Assembly: GCA_024516035.1 (NCBI GenBank)
Contig: CM044966.1
Span: 18,857,094-18,921,093, forward strand
Source: Bactericera cockerelli
Lineage: Eukaryota; Arthropoda; Insecta; Hemiptera; Triozidae
Length of the DNA: 64,000 nt
Reading direction: 5' to 3'
This document shows, piece by piece, positions 42,498 to 53,457 of the stretch. The notes below the pieces were generated by a model, which was not told the origin of the DNA, made no database searches, and saw only the letters and a program-made list of their open reading frames with translations. A program made the position numbers and the translations under genes. The number at the start of each line of letters is the position of its first letter. Position 1 is the first letter of the stretch.

Positions 42498-42852
42498 TAA
42501 GTATTGTTAGGTAGGTATGTTATGTATGTCTGGGTACCTAGTATTGTGTTGATAGTCGTCAACCACTGTCAAGATCACCGCCACCCATATAATGAGTCAC
42601 TCAGTTAATTTATTTGGTAGCACAACCCTAGACCAGCGGTTCTCAAACTGCGTCCTCGACCAGTGCCCATGGAACTGTTAGTAAGCTCTGTGAGGGGTCG
42701 CTCTCAGCTTTGCCAGACTTCAAGGAAATTCATGCTAGGTTTTTAAGGATATATTTGGACAGCTGTTTCGAGCTTATTTCACTGTCGTATCATGTCGAAC
42801 ACTGTCCAATGTTATGACATTTCATAATAACTTTGGTCATATACTGAAATCA
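42498..42852. other. No recognised gene
   Basis: No repeat family or exon recognised. Confidence 0.3.
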
Positions 42853-42953
42853 AGGAGGAAAAATTTATACACTGGTTGGGATTCGAACCAACGGATCCCT
42901 AGGCTACCTGGGATTACCAGACTAGCGCGTTAACCACTTCACCACCAGTGCAC
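42853..42953 (-). mobile_element. SINE-B head fragment
   Basis: GAGGAAAAATTTATACACTG, GATTCGAACCAACGGATCCC and TTAACCACTTCACCACCAGT. Confidence 0.8.
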
Positions 42954-43257
42954 GGTTACTGATAAACTGATAACGCCACCACAAGGTAGGTCAGTTTTAA
43001 TAACCTTAATTGAATATGTTGTATTGTTGTCCTATGCCGCCTTATTCATTAACCCACAGATAATTACCGATTTAATATCAAATTCAGCACTATTACCTAA
43101 CAGGATTACAACTATAATAGCCTTGATCCAGAAAATAATTATAATTTCTTTACATGATGACCTAATAGGTGCTGGGTCAACACGAAGATATCCCACACCT
43201 TTCAACAACTGCGTAACCAAGTTTTGAAAAATCACAACACCACGGAACTAATAATAA

Positions 43258-43457
43258 GAATAATAATAATATCGCCTTATTTATACTGCCCGATTAATAC
43301 TATTAAAGTCCCAGCAGTAAGCCCAAGTCATATTATTATGTTGTAAAAATCCCGAATGGGAGGATAACTTGTCATGTTCCGGGTGGGTTTCGAACCCACG
43401 AACTCTGGAATCTTTGGATTCGCAGAGTGCCGCCTTTACCACTGAGCTACCGGGACA
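43258..43457 (-). mobile_element. SINE-A, full length with small deletion
   Basis: ATCGCCTTATTTATACTGCC, GGTTTCGAACCCACGAAC and GAGCTACCGGGACAG. The ATTATTC before CAGCAG is missing. Confidence 0.88.
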
Positions 43458-43721
43458 GAGAATCCCGGAATACCAAGGAACTAACTTTTTTGGAGAATAA
43501 TAATAATAATGAGTATCTTTATTTATTTTCATATACATTTCAATTCCCATTACGTCTCCATGAAGTACTTTACATGTACTTTCCGGGAGATATATCGGGA
43601 GATATTTTTAAAGAATATTTCCGTTGATTTGGCAAAGATACAATTATTACAATAAAAAATAATGGGAAGGTATACCCGTTTTCAAAGTTAAAAACTGTGA
43701 AGAAGACGGGGAGTTTGGATA

Positions 43722-43826
43722 GTACTCAAACTCGCCTTACTAAATCTACGCTGAAACCGGGACTTGAACCACCGACCTCCAGGTTACAAGTCCGCTGCCT
43801 TATCGATCAAACTACTGAGGTCGGTT
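43722..43826 (-). mobile_element. SINE-C, 5' part
   Basis: ACTCAAACTCGCCTTACTAA, TGAAACCGGGACTTGAACCA, CTTATCGATCAAACTACTGA, GGTCGG. Lacks the 3' end. Confidence 0.82.
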
Positions 43827-43967
43827 TTTTTTGGATTTATCCAACAACAACAAAAAAGAGTTTGAATGGATTAATTAATTAGGTATCTACGTTTATTTTC
43901 CACATAATTATTACAGTTATTAGTTTCTTTTTGTCACATTCAATTGAAAAAGTTAAAGTAAGGTGTC

Positions 43968-44142
43968 AATGGGTCTGTCTGTGAATCCAGAGGTCATGGG
44001 TTCAAAACCCAAGCGGGACATGACAAGTTATCCTCCCAGTTGGTATTTTGACCACATAATAATACGTTTTGGGCTTTACTGCTGGAATAATGGGACTCAT
44101 TAGCCCTGATTGGGCAGTATAAATAAGGCCATATTATTATTA
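43968..44142 (+). mobile_element. SINE-A, 5'-truncated
   Basis: Starts within the head (TGTCTGTGAATCCAGAGGTC), then B box GGGTTCAAAACCC, GTTTTGGGCTTTACTGCTGG and an (ATT)n tail. Confidence 0.82.
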
Positions 44143-44372
44143 CATTTTGCTTGGGTCAGTGGAACAAGCACGCTTCTACATATTCATAATAATGATGGGC
44201 TCAATAGATTGCAAGAAGTACATCTGGCAGAAAATATTTTTTGATGACTTACTGATAATAAAATATTAATAAAAAAAGGAGTTATTATAAATGAATTTAA
44301 AATATTTATTATTAAATTGAGGAATAAAAATAGAAATATGTATAAGTATGATTGGTACTTGAATTAATGGCA

Positions 44373-44470
44373 TAAAGTACTGCCAATTATGGACAGGATA
44401 CTTCCTCGTGAACTGTTTACATTGTATACACTTGGCAATGAAATGTTATGGACTTTTCGGTATCTCCAAA
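44373..44470 (-). repeat. Family Q repeat
   Basis: Minus copy of the repeat found in two receptor introns: CTGCCAATTATGGACAGGAT, ACTTCCTCGTGAACTGTTTA, CTTTTCGGTATCTCCAAAA. Confidence 0.6.
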
Positions 44471-44471
44471 A

Positions 44472-44668
44472 GCGTCGTTGGCGCGTTGAATGCACCGGTT
44501 CTCGTAGGATCACCGGAGTGTTGTTGGCATTCCGGCCCAACCCAGGCTGGGTGAGGTTAATGTATGTAGAAGGTTTTTGAGTTTCCTGCGGATGGAGGGT
44601 AACACCCCCGTCGTGATATGACCAATTGACCATGCAGTTGAAAGCGACGTTAAACCGAAATTAAAAAA
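44472..44668 (+). mobile_element. SINE-G (5S-headed)
   Basis: GCGTCGTTGGCGCGTTGAAT, GCACCGGTTCTCGTAGGATC, ACCGGAG: a 5S-like 5' half. Box C (GGATGGGTGACC) is deleted. Core CAGGCTGGGTGAGGTTAATG, AGGGTAACACCCCCGTCGTG and GTTGAAAGCGACGTTAAACC follow. Confidence 0.82.
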
Positions 44669-44769
44669 ATTCTAGTCTTGTTTTTGGAATATATACTTCT
44701 TGCAATCTATTGAACCCATCATTATTATGAATATGTAGAAGCATGCTTGTTCCATTGGCCTAACCAAAA

Positions 44770-45057
44770 TGCAATAATAATAACAATGTCGCCTTATTTA
44801 TACTGCCCAATTAGGACCAATCTTCTTTTTTTCTTCTTTTACTCTGTCTTATCCAGCTCAAGCAGGGTCGACGTTGTTCAACCTCATGGGTGATGTTGAT
44901 TGGTTTTGGCACATTTTTTACGCCCTTCCTAACGCCAACGATTTTATTTAATTTAACGGCCTGGATTGGGACGGGGGTTTTACCCTCCTAAACTAATGAG
45001 TCCTAATGCAGAACTAATGAGTCCAATTATTCCAACAGTAAGCCCAATACGTTTTAT
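44770..45057 (-). mobile_element. SINE-A 3' part split by family K
   Basis: GTCGCCTTATTTATACTGCC to 44819, a family K insert (CTCTGTCTTATCCAGCTCAA, TTCAACCTCATGGG) to about 44990, then ATTCCAACAGTAAGCCCAAT. Confidence 0.65.
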
Positions 45058-45066
45058 TACCTGTCT

Positions 45067-45272
45067 GTCCCGGTAGCTCAGTGGTAAAAGCGGCACTCTG
45101 TGAATCTAGAGGTTCCAGAGGTCGTGGGTTCAAAATCCAACCGGGACATGACAAGTTATCCTCCCATTTGGGGATTTTTACCACATAATAATATGTCTTG
45201 GGCTTACTGCTGGAATAATGGGACTAGTAGTCTTAATCAGGCAGTATAAATAAGGCGATACTATTATTATTA
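45067..45272 (+). mobile_element. SINE-A, full length
   Basis: GTCCCGGTAGCTCAGTGGTA, B box GGGTTCAAAATCC, complete body and tail. It sits 10 bp from the preceding minus copy, forming an inverted pair. Confidence 0.9.
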
Positions 45273-45514
45273 CCATGCAATTGGACGCGACGTTACCGAA
45301 ATTAAAAATTAAAAAAAAAAAAAATAATAATTGGTTAGGAACCGCTGTGGTTAGACCTGATAAAATCAGCAAATTTAAGACAACAAGTTCATAGCATGTT
45401 CTTATCCTTCAGTTGCCAAATTGGCACAGAGTTAAGGTAGTGCAGAACCAATGTTATACATTCGAAATAAACAAGTAAGACAATACATATGTACATACAT
45501 AAATGTATGTATGG

Positions 45515-45806
45515 TTTTATTTGTGGTGAAGCACAAGGCCTCTTCACAATTTTTGTGGGTAGCGCAGCATTACTAAGAGCCTCCTGTACTTTTCGAATTA
45601 TTCTATTACATTAATTTCTTTTTACTCTGGTAATGCCGCCACTGGTCGTTACTCATACAAGTAACTACTCATTTTTCCTCACGAGGTATGAGTAGACCCC
45701 GAACACCCAAGAACAGAGCAGAAAAAATCCTGCCCCGCTGGGGATCGAACCCAGGTCACCGTGCGTGCAATGCCTAGCGCGCTAACTCACTCCGCCACGG
45801 TGACTA
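45515..45806 (-). mobile_element. SINE-D, full length
   Basis: TTATTTGTGGTGAAGCACAA, TTCACAATTTTTGTGGGTAG, CCGCCACTGGTCGTTACTCA, TTTTCCTCACGAGGTATGAG and GGATCGAACCCAGGTCACCG. A complete reference copy. Confidence 0.92.
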
Positions 45807-45809
45807 CTA

Positions 45810-45995
45810 TACATACATAAATGTATAAGCTACCTACCTATTTTTATTTATTTTAACAATACATACATAAATGTATAAGCTACCTACCTATTTCTTTATT
45901 TTTTTTTAACAATACATACATAAATGTTTAAACTACCTACCTATTTTTTATTTATTTTAACAATACATACATAAATGTATAAGCTAACTACCAAT
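45810..45995. repeat. About 53-bp tandem repeat, four units
   Basis: ATACATACATAAATGTATAA followed by GCTACCTACCTATTTTT and a T-rich linker, repeated four times. Confidence 0.85.
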
Positions 45996-46075
45996 TTTTT
46001 TTTTTTGAAATATTTTTACAAAAGGTACGTAAGATTAACTTAAATACTAAATAGATAAAACATTAACTGATATAC

Positions 46076-46400
46076 CAGCCTCCATGGCGTAAGTGTTATG
46101 ACTACTGCCCATAGTCCCAAGGTCTCGAGTTCGACTCCCGGTTGGGGCAGACTTTTCGAAGAAAATTCTGTTCCCTCCAAACACGTGAGGCTGGCATTTC
46201 CGGCCCTACCCAGGCTGGGTGAGGTTAATGTGGGTAGCTGCTACGATTTCCAGCGAATGGAGGGCAGAACCCCCGTCCTGACCATCTATCTCAAATCAGG
46301 ACTTTAAAACTGAATAGAATCAACTGGTCACAATAGATCTAATCAGGTCGCAGTGTTAACTGTAAGGGTTTCACTGGAAACCCTGCAGCCAGGTCAGATA
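46076..46400 (+). mobile_element. SINE-F, full length
   Basis: CCTCCATGGCGTAAGTGTTA, B box GAGTTCGACTCCCGG, core CAGGCTGGGTGAGGTTAATG, end CCTGCAGCCAGGTCAGATAA plus (TAA)n. Confidence 0.92.
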
Positions 46401-46493
46401 ATAATAATAATAACTGACATAACATGTTCTAAACTACCCACAATAAGAAAATCAGTGATTTCCTTGTTTTGAGGGATAGTGCTATTTTTCTCA

Positions 46494-46508
46494 CTTGATT
46501 TAACTTTC

Positions 46509-46576
<68 letters not shown>

Positions 46577-46600
46577 CTCTCTGTGTCTTTCTTTCTTTCT
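46494..46600. repeat. (CT)n microsatellite
   Basis: CTCTCT runs with scattered TTTC; the downstream 130 bp is pyrimidine-rich. The ORFs it produces (R/E or S/L repeats) are artefacts. Confidence 0.95.
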
Positions 46601-47027
46601 TCGTTTTATTTTTCTTTTTCTGTCTAATTCATTATTTATCTCGGTCTCACTTCCTTTTCTCATTCATTATCTCCTTTTCTTTCTCTTATTCTCTATTCCT
46701 TCCTTTCTTTTTCTATATTTCTTCGCTGTATAGTTACTCTTTTTATGGCGTAAAAATGTGGTTAAGTTCACAGATAAGAACATGATATTATGTACATGGA
46801 TAATTAGGCAAGTGGGTACATACAATATACATCATTGGAGATAACATGCATAATTATTATAGTAAGGATTTATGTCAACAATATTTCTTGTTTTTTACAC
46901 GGCATCTCCTATGTCGGTACAAAGACTTCTCATGAATTCATAGTACCTAATGTATCTATACTCTGCTTATTTATACAAATATCTACAATTTCCTGATTGT
47001 ATCTTTATCTTTTCTTATCTTTTTTTT
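46601..47027. other. No recognised gene
   Basis: Pyrimidine-rich then AT-rich sequence. No exon or repeat family recognised. Confidence 0.3.
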
Positions 47028-47309
47028 TAAAGATGAGTGTTTTAGAGCCTTTGTTATTTCATAGCCATGAAACAGGAGCTACTGTAGACGCTTGTGGTCT
47101 GTGTTGTAGCCTGCCCATCCCGTAGTATGCCTCCCCTCTGGTGGGCGAGAAGTGACACAGTACTTCCCATTTAGGTGCTGGGTCAACACGAGCGCACCGG
47201 AAGGTATCCCTTACAAACAAATGTAACCAATTTTTGAATACAAATTTTTGTCGGCGCGGGGGTTCGAACCCGGGACCTTCCGCATGGCAAGCGAGTGCTT
47301 AACCATTGA
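47028..47309 (-). mobile_element. SINE-E, full length
   Basis: AAAGATGAGTGTTTTAGAGC, GGGGTTCGAACCCGGGACC (intact B box), CAAGCGAGTGCTTAACCATT. The best preserved minus copy. Confidence 0.92.
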
Positions 47310-47485
47310 AATTATTATTCCTATGCAATGGAAGAGCTGATCATAGGTTGCACCTCTAGTTGTAGCCTACCTAACACGTACTAAAAATTTTTGTTGTATA
47401 ATATCAATATCATGAGAACGGTGTACCTTCCTAAAAAAAGAAATTTCCATGAAAATTATTCCTATACAATGGAAGAATTGATCAT

Positions 47486-47792
47486 AACAATAATAATATC
47501 GCCTTATTTATACTGCCCGATTAGAACTATTAAGTTCCACAAATAAAGAGGTGCTATATTAAACCGTTAGCATAATGGGACTTCCTGTCTCGAGCCGACA
47601 GTGTAAATAAATAACTACTATACTATACTATACTGTTCCATTATAGGAGCAGTAAGCCCAAGAGGTATTATTATGTGGTAAAAATCCCAAATGGGAGGAT
47701 AACTTGTCATGTCCCGGCTGGGTTTCGAACCCACGACCTCTGGAATCTCTGGATTCACAGAGTGCCGCCTTTACCACTGAGCTACCGGGACA
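47486..47792 (-). mobile_element. SINE-A interrupted by a family J repeat
   Basis: The body to ACTATTAAGTTCCA (47535) resumes at TTCCATTATAGGAGCAGTAA (47636) and ends GAGCTACCGGGAC. The insert 47536-47634 is family J (TTAGCATAATGGGACTTCCT, GTCTCGAGCCGACAGTGTAA) with an (ACTAT)n tail. GTTCCA/GTTCCA flanks look like a 6-bp TSD. Confidence 0.87.
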
Positions 47793-48784
47793 TATAGGTG
47801 GCAGCTCTACCTAACACCTACTAAGTTACCCCTACCGCGGTTTCCTCACCCGCCACCCGGTTTCCAAACCAACCGTAAGTCACAGATAATTATGGTCAGT
47901 CCAAAAACTGGTGGATCATAAAAAAAAATTCAGTTTTCCAGATATCATTTCGGCGCTCGCAATAGACGGCGATTGAAAAGAGCATACCGGTTATTTTTTT
48001 CTGAGACATTTTTTTGTTGTGTAGAATTTTTGAAACCTTTTTTTCTTAAGTTTTGCATGATTTTTTTGTTGAGAAAAAATGATCAATTTTTTTTTCAAAA
48101 ACCTAGGATCCAATAAATTATAAACTGTCTCAGATTTGGAATTTTAGTAATTTTCTGCATAGATATCAAAGATTTGGAAAATAAATACACCTGTAAACAT
48201 AAAAAACACTTTCAATTGTTTATAATCAACCCCCTAAATAAATATAAAATATTGTCAAGCCTTAACCCTAAAATACAACAATAGATTAATTTAATATTTA
48301 AATTAATTAAACCAAACAAAAAAGTTAGTTAATTTTCTTAATTTTTCCTAATGATAATAATTTAATTAATCAACAACCAGAATTTAATTCGTCATTAAAA
48401 GCATGTTATACTCCTGGAGTTATCTAATAGTGTAATAAGGGAATAACAGCTATCAATTGATATTTAAATTTCATTTTTTTTTTACCTTGATTGTCCTTCA
48501 AAGCGGCATTTGGAAAAACTTTTAACTTCCAAGCAAATCTTATAATATTGGAAACACTATCTATATTTTCTGTTTATATACAGTTTATTATCTTTCTATC
48601 TAATTTAAAACAAAAAGGATTTTTATTTAGAATCATCGATTTCTTTTTGAGTGATTAAATCTTAGGTGTTTTTGAACCGTTTCCGAGATATAGTCCGAGT
48701 AGCAGCTAGAAATCTCTGAGACAGGATGGATCCTTTGGTTGATACTACCACGGTAAGAAGAATAGAATATACTTCGTTTCTTGT
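47793..48784. other. No recognised gene
   Basis: About 1 kb of AT-rich sequence without SINE hits, the longest SINE-free stretch in the right half. Small ORFs lack splice context. Confidence 0.3.
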
Positions 48785-49078
48785 AGTCACCGGTGCCGAG
48801 TGAGTTAGCGCCCTAGGCATTGCACGCATGGAACCTGGGTTCAATCCCCAGCGGAGCAGGAATTTTTCTGCTCTGTACTTCGATGTTCGGGGTCCACTCA
48901 TAACTCGTGAGGAAAAATGAGTAGTTACTTGTATGAGTGACGACCAGTGGAGGCATCACCAGAGTAAAAAGAAATTAATGTAATAGAATTCGAAAAGTGA
49001 AGGAGGCTCTCAGTAATGCTGCGCTACCCACAAAAATTGTGAAGAGGCCTGGTGCTTCACCACAAATAAAATCATACA
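48785..49078 (+). mobile_element. SINE-D, full length (left arm of an inverted pair)
   Basis: AGTCACCGGTGCCGAGTGAG, B box GGGTTCAATCCCC, TCATAACTCGTGAGGAAAAA, AGGAGGCTCTCAGTAATGCT and CTTCACCACAAATAAAATCA. Confidence 0.9.
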
Positions 49079-49151
49079 TACTTTGTTTCTTGTATCTCAG
49101 CAAAAGCTGAATTTGTATACTTATACGAGTATATGTCAGCTAATAATAATT

Positions 49152-49430
49152 TTTATTTTATCTGTGGTGAAGCACAATTTTTGTGGGTACCGCAACATTA
49201 CTATGAGCCTCCTGCACTTTTCGAATTCTATTATGTACATTATTTTCTTTTTACTCTGGTAATGCCGCCACTGGTCGTCACTCATACATGTAACTACTCA
49301 TTTTCCTCACAAGGTATGAGTGAACATCCAAGTAAAGAGCAGAAAAATTCCTGCCCCGCTGGGAATCGAACCTAGGTCAAAATGCGTGCAATGCCTAGTG
49401 CGCTCTCTCACTCTGCCACGGTGACTACTT
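49152..49430 (-). mobile_element. SINE-D (right arm of an inverted pair)
   Basis: TTTTATCTGTGGTGAAGCAC to CGCTCTCTCACTCTGCCACG. Separated by about 73 bp from the + copy, so the two could pair over about 280 bp. Confidence 0.9.
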
Positions 49431-49528
49431 GGAGAAACAAGGGATTTCGTAAAAAGATCTCAAAATATAGCGTTAACGGAAAGTCGATGAAATTTCATTT
49501 AAAAAAAATATTGCTTACTTTTTAAAAA

Positions 49529-49748
49529 ACCGACCTCAGTAGCGTGATGGATAAGGCGGCGGACTTGTAACCTGGAGGTCGGTGGTTCAAAACAAAAAAA
49601 AAAAAGTTATCATTCTTGTGTTGTCATTATCTTGATGTCACAACTACTCATACTCGCTTTACTAAATCTACGCTGAAACCGGGACTTGAACCACCGACCT
49701 CCGGATTACAAGTCCACCGCCTTATCGATCAAGCTACTGAGGTCGGTG
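49529..49748. mobile_element. Inverted SINE-C pair
   Basis: A + head at 49529-49592 (ACCGACCTCAGTAGCGTGAT to GGTCGGTGGTTCAA, then poly-A). A minus copy at 49618-49748 (ATGTCACAACTACTCATACT to CTACTGAGGTCGGT). The heads are complementary over about 63 bp. Confidence 0.88.
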
Positions 49749-49943
49749 AATTTTGGAGAGAGAAATAAGGTCCACCAATTCCATCAATTTTTTGGATATC
49801 CACGGAAGATAAATTAAAATTTCTGTTAAAACAGTCAAAAGATTTTGTTATTTGAAGAAATCCTTCGATTTCGCGCTCCATGGATCCGACAGTGTTACCA
49901 AGTGGACCAGGACAAACACAGCAGGAAGTCTTGCATAAAAAAA

Positions 49944-50115
49944 CATAACAAAGAAGTCTTATTGCATAAAACTCTACTTGAACTTTTATAATGTGACCAG
50001 ATCTGGAAAATTCCAGTTTTCAATGGATACATTAAAACCATAACAAAGAAGTCTTGCATAAAACTCTACTTGAACTTTTATAATGTGAGCAGTTCTGGAA
50101 AATTCCAGTTTTCGA
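49944..50115. repeat. 95-bp direct duplication
   Basis: CATAACAAAGAAGTCTT, AAAACTCTACTTGAACTTTT and TGGAAAATTCCAGTTTTC are repeated at 49944 and 50039. Confidence 0.88.
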
Positions 50116-50136
50116 ACCAATATTATTCCGTATTTA

Positions 50137-50522
50137 TAGTCTGGCTGGGGGACTAGAAACAGGGAGTAGACCAGCAGTCTGGCTGGGGGACTAGAAACAG
50201 GGAGTAGACCAGCAGTCTGGCTGGGGGACTATATAAACAGGCAGTAGACCAGCAGTCTGGCTGGGGGACTAGAAACAGGGAGTAGACCAGCAGTCTGGCT
50301 GGGGGACTATATAAACAGGTAGTAGACCAGTAGTCTGGCTGGGGGACTATAAACAGGGAGTAGACCAGCAGTCTGGCTGGGGGACTATAAACAGGCAGTA
50401 GACCAGCATTGGTTTGGTTCTGGGGGCCCTTGTCAATTATTAGCCTCCTTGTTAAGACAGTGGTAGAAGTGCTGAGTCCTTCCTCCACTGTCTGGCTACC
50501 ATCGTTCACGATGACGCCACCC
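50137..50522 (+). mobile_element. Family V element, 7 VNTR units
   Basis: Seven units from 50138 with two alternating subtypes: GGGACTAGAAACAGGGAG (38 bp) and GGGACTATATAAACAGGC or GGT (40 bp). The unique segment TTCTGGGGGCCCTTGTCAAT to GATGACGCCACCCTG follows. The longest array of the six copies. Confidence 0.92.
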
Positions 50523-50524
50523 TG

Positions 50525-50621
50525 TTCCGCATAGTCGTTCTGAGCCAGTCATTGGTAACCATACGAAATTTCAGCTCAATTAGACTTGCGGTTCTAGAGT
50601 TATGGCGTTTTAAACATACAC
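50525..50621 (+). repeat. Family P repeat
   Basis: AGCCAGTCATTGGTAACCAT, ACGAAATTTCAGCTCAATTA, GACTTGCGGTTCTAGAGTTA. Related to the insert at 34557-34761. Confidence 0.5.
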
Positions 50622-50788
50622 ACTTGGGTGACCATTCAAATTCTAATTCTCGTGACGCTGGCTTTTCCCGGCCCCACTCAGGCTGGGTGAGGTCAATGTG
50701 AGTAGCAGGTTTGTGAGTTTCCTACGAATGGAGGGTAAAACCCCCGTCGTGATATGACCATGGCAGTTGAAAGCGACGTTAAACCCCA

Positions 50789-50846
<58 letters not shown>
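50622..50846 (+). mobile_element. SINE-G, 5'-truncated, with 56-A tail
   Basis: Starts at CTTGGGTGACCATTCAAATT (end of the 5S-like head), then CGGCCCCACTCAGGCTGGGT, core, GGTAAAACCCCCGTCGTGAT, GCGACGTTAAACCCCACT and an uninterrupted run of 56 A (50791-50846). The pure tail points to recent retroposition. Confidence 0.88.
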
Positions 50847-50847
<1 letters not shown>

Positions 50848-51082
50848 ATACACACACTAACGAATAATTTTATAATATAAGATTATGTACAATTGTGCAT
50901 GCATCCCTTATGTCATAAACACATATAGGTATTACAATATTAAAATAAAAATCACATACTCGTACATAATTAATTTTGAAAGAAAAAAAATATACTGATA
51001 CATGTCTACTTTGTCAGCTATAATATTGTGTTCGCCAATGTTCGTTTTATTCGTCTTAGAATTTTTTGAAAGAACCTTTTTT

Positions 51083-51306
51083 TATTTGGGTTTAACTTTG
51101 TTAATAACTGCATGGTCAATATGGTCATATCACGACAGGGGTGTTACGCTCCATTCGCAGGAAACTCACAAACCCGCTACCCACATTAACCTCCCCCAGC
51201 CTGGGTTGGGCCGAAATGCCAGCATCACGAAGTCTTCACCTCGCTGGACGTTGCTTGACTTCGGAGATCCTACAAGAACCGGTGCATTCAACGCACCATC
51301 GACGCA
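51083..51306 (-). mobile_element. SINE-G (5S-headed)
   Basis: GTCATATCACGACAGGGGTG, CCATTCGCAGGAAACTCACA, TTAACCTCCCCCAGCCTGGG, CTTCGGAGATCCTACAAGAA, CCGGTGCATTCAACGCACCA, TCGACGC. Complete but 5S-like box C is lost, as in the 36533 and 44472 copies. Confidence 0.82.
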
Positions 51307-51559
51307 ACGCTGCGCGCTGGCTCATAAAAATCTAAAACTGGTGAAAATTCTGGAAATTCATTGTGATTTATAAATTGATTTATTATGTAAATGTTATATG
51401 TATGAGGTTATTTAAAAAACAGGTTTATAGACTGCACGCTGCACGTATTAATGCCATCACCTCATTGCTTTGGTCAGAATTCCGGAAACGGTCTCGAACA
51501 AAAAAAAAAATTGAAATCCAAACACAATACTTCCGATTTTTAATATAATAATAATTATG

Positions 51560-51832
51560 TGTTTCTTTGTGTTATTATATCACAATTTTAGTGGGTAGCG
51601 CAGAATTATAGGACTTTTCCGTATCTACAATATCCCAATATCTTATTTTTGCCTATAATTCCGCCACTGGTCGCTGCACACATTGAAGCAGCTACTCATT
51701 TTTCCTCACGAGGTATGAGTGGACCCCGAACACTCAAGTACAATGCAGAAAAAATCCTGCCCCCCTGGGGATCAAACCCAGGTCACCGTGCGTGCAATGC
51801 CTAGCGCGAGCCAACTCGGCCACGGTGACTAC
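51560..51832 (-). mobile_element. SINE-D2
   Basis: TATATCACAATTTTAGTGGG, GAATTATAGGACTTTTCCGT, CGCCACTGGTCGCTGCACAC, TTTTCCTCACGAGGTATGAG, head with GGGGATCAAACCCAGGTCAC. Full-length member of the variant subfamily. Confidence 0.85.
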
Positions 51833-51956
51833 TCGATTTTAATATTAGAAATTCTACTGTAGTACAATGAAATGAAAATAGATACTTAAATTTAAATAAA
51901 CTCTCACAATTTGAATTAATCTTCAAAATAAAGCGGGCTTCTGGACTAAGCTTTTA

Positions 51957-52176
51957 ATAATAATAATAATAATATCGCCTTATTTGTATATTTATACTGC
52001 CCGATTAGCACTATTAAGTCTCATTATTCCAGCAGTAAACCCAAGACGTATTATTATGTGATAAAATTCCCAAATGGGAGGATAACTTGTCATGTCCCGG
52101 CTGGGTTTCGAACCCACGACCTCTGGCACCTCTGGATTCACAGAGTGCCGCCTTTACCACTGTGCTACCGGCACAG
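51957..52176 (-). mobile_element. SINE-A, full length
   Basis: ATCGCCTTATTTGTATATTT (small duplication), GGTTTCGAACCCACGACC, GTGCTACCGGCACAG. Confidence 0.9.
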
Positions 52177-52679
52177 ATGATTTGAGTGTCTCTCTATTAA
52201 CTTTAGTCTAGACTGCAGAGTTGAGTGTAACTTGCTATGAGGAAAATGTTGAGAATATTCCTTGTTTAAATATCTTAACAGGTTTGAGTTTATCTAGGTC
52301 AGTATCTGTTTTCCTTAGGCTTTGGGTTAAAGCGGTTTTTTTTAACGAAGCGAACTGGAGCTGACCTGGTCACTGAAATTCACTTTTTTTTACTTGACCG
52401 GACTGAAAAGTCCTGACTGGAGTGGACCGGCCCGTTCGAGTGGTCATGGCTTTTGGTTCGGTAAGAAGAAGAAGAAGTGGATGAAAATCAAAATATTTTC
52501 AAATGCAAAATGAAAAACACACACCGATATCTTTAATGTAAATAAATCAGCGTCCGAAAAATCACTTTTTTTACTCTTCAAATTTCTCGTTCAGGCTTTT
52601 CGTTTGAATAAAAAAAACCACTTTACCTCGTTGAGAGCTTACCTATTATTATTCTCAGGTCACTTCCCTATTTCTGTTA
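52177..52679. other. No recognised gene
   Basis: No repeat family or exon recognised. Confidence 0.3.
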
Positions 52680-52878
52680 AGGTAGTCAAGTGTTTAAGGC
52701 GCTAGTCTGGTGATCCCAGGTAGCATAGTGATCCGTAGGTTCGAATCCCACCCAATGTATAATATGTATAATATGACCATACAATAATAAGACTCTGAGG
52801 ATTTAGTGATAGAGAATGCTTTAAGCATTTACCTCGTCTGGTAATTACCTTCCACTAAAGAGTGTTGTTATTATTATT
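52680..52878 (+). mobile_element. SINE-B, diverged
   Basis: GGTAGTCAAGTGTTTAAGGC, B box GGTTCGAATCCC, AATAATAAGACTCTGAGGAT, GGTAATTACCTTCCACTAAA. Confidence 0.82.
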
Positions 52879-53094
52879 TCTTCTCAAAAGTTTGCAACCC
52901 CAGGGTGAAAAGTTACAACAACAACAAAAATTCTTGCTATAACTTTTCTTAAATTCAGTTATAACTAAATTATATGCTATCGGGCGCATATCTTTTTCTA
53001 GAAGCAAAGTCACGCCTTGAAAACAGCTGTAGTAATTTTTTATGCTAATAGCTACGAAACAAATAGACTAATGTAGAACTTCAGTTACGCCTTA

Positions 53095-53205
53095 AAAGCA
53101 GCAGTAATTATAAAAATGCAAACGGCGTAAATGCAGCTGTAATTATTATAAAAATGCAAATGGCGTAAATGCAGCTGTAATTATAAAAATGCAAATGGAA
53201 CTAAT
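53095..53205. repeat. Short tandem repeat (GCAGCTGTAATTAT unit)
   Basis: TAATTATAAAAATGCAAA followed by GGCGTAAATGCAGCTG occurs about three times. Confidence 0.8.
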
Positions 53206-53457
53206 GTCGTAAATCATCTTCTAGAAGTTAGGTTACGCCTTTTGAACGGCTGTAATTATTTGTATGCTTATGGCCAGAAAATAATTATGCATGCGTCATG
53301 CGTATATTATGTCGTACTCAAGTTCTCAGTAATTGACTTCTGATTACCTTGGTTGCCGTGTCACCTGCAGTTGGTGTTGAAGTCAGTAATAATAATTAAT
53401 GATAAATGGTGCTCACACCAAAAATACTATAATTGAATGGGTGAGTAGAAGAACTGT

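Noticed and set aside
46394..46733. Arg/Glu-rich and Ser/Leu-rich ORFs
   Set aside because: Translation of the (CT)n/(GA)n tract on the two strands.
50153..50509. 118-aa ORF with repeated YSPPARLLVYSLF units
   Set aside because: Translation of the 38-bp VNTR of family V. Unit lengths of 38 and 40 bp are not multiples of three, and other copies do not keep a frame.
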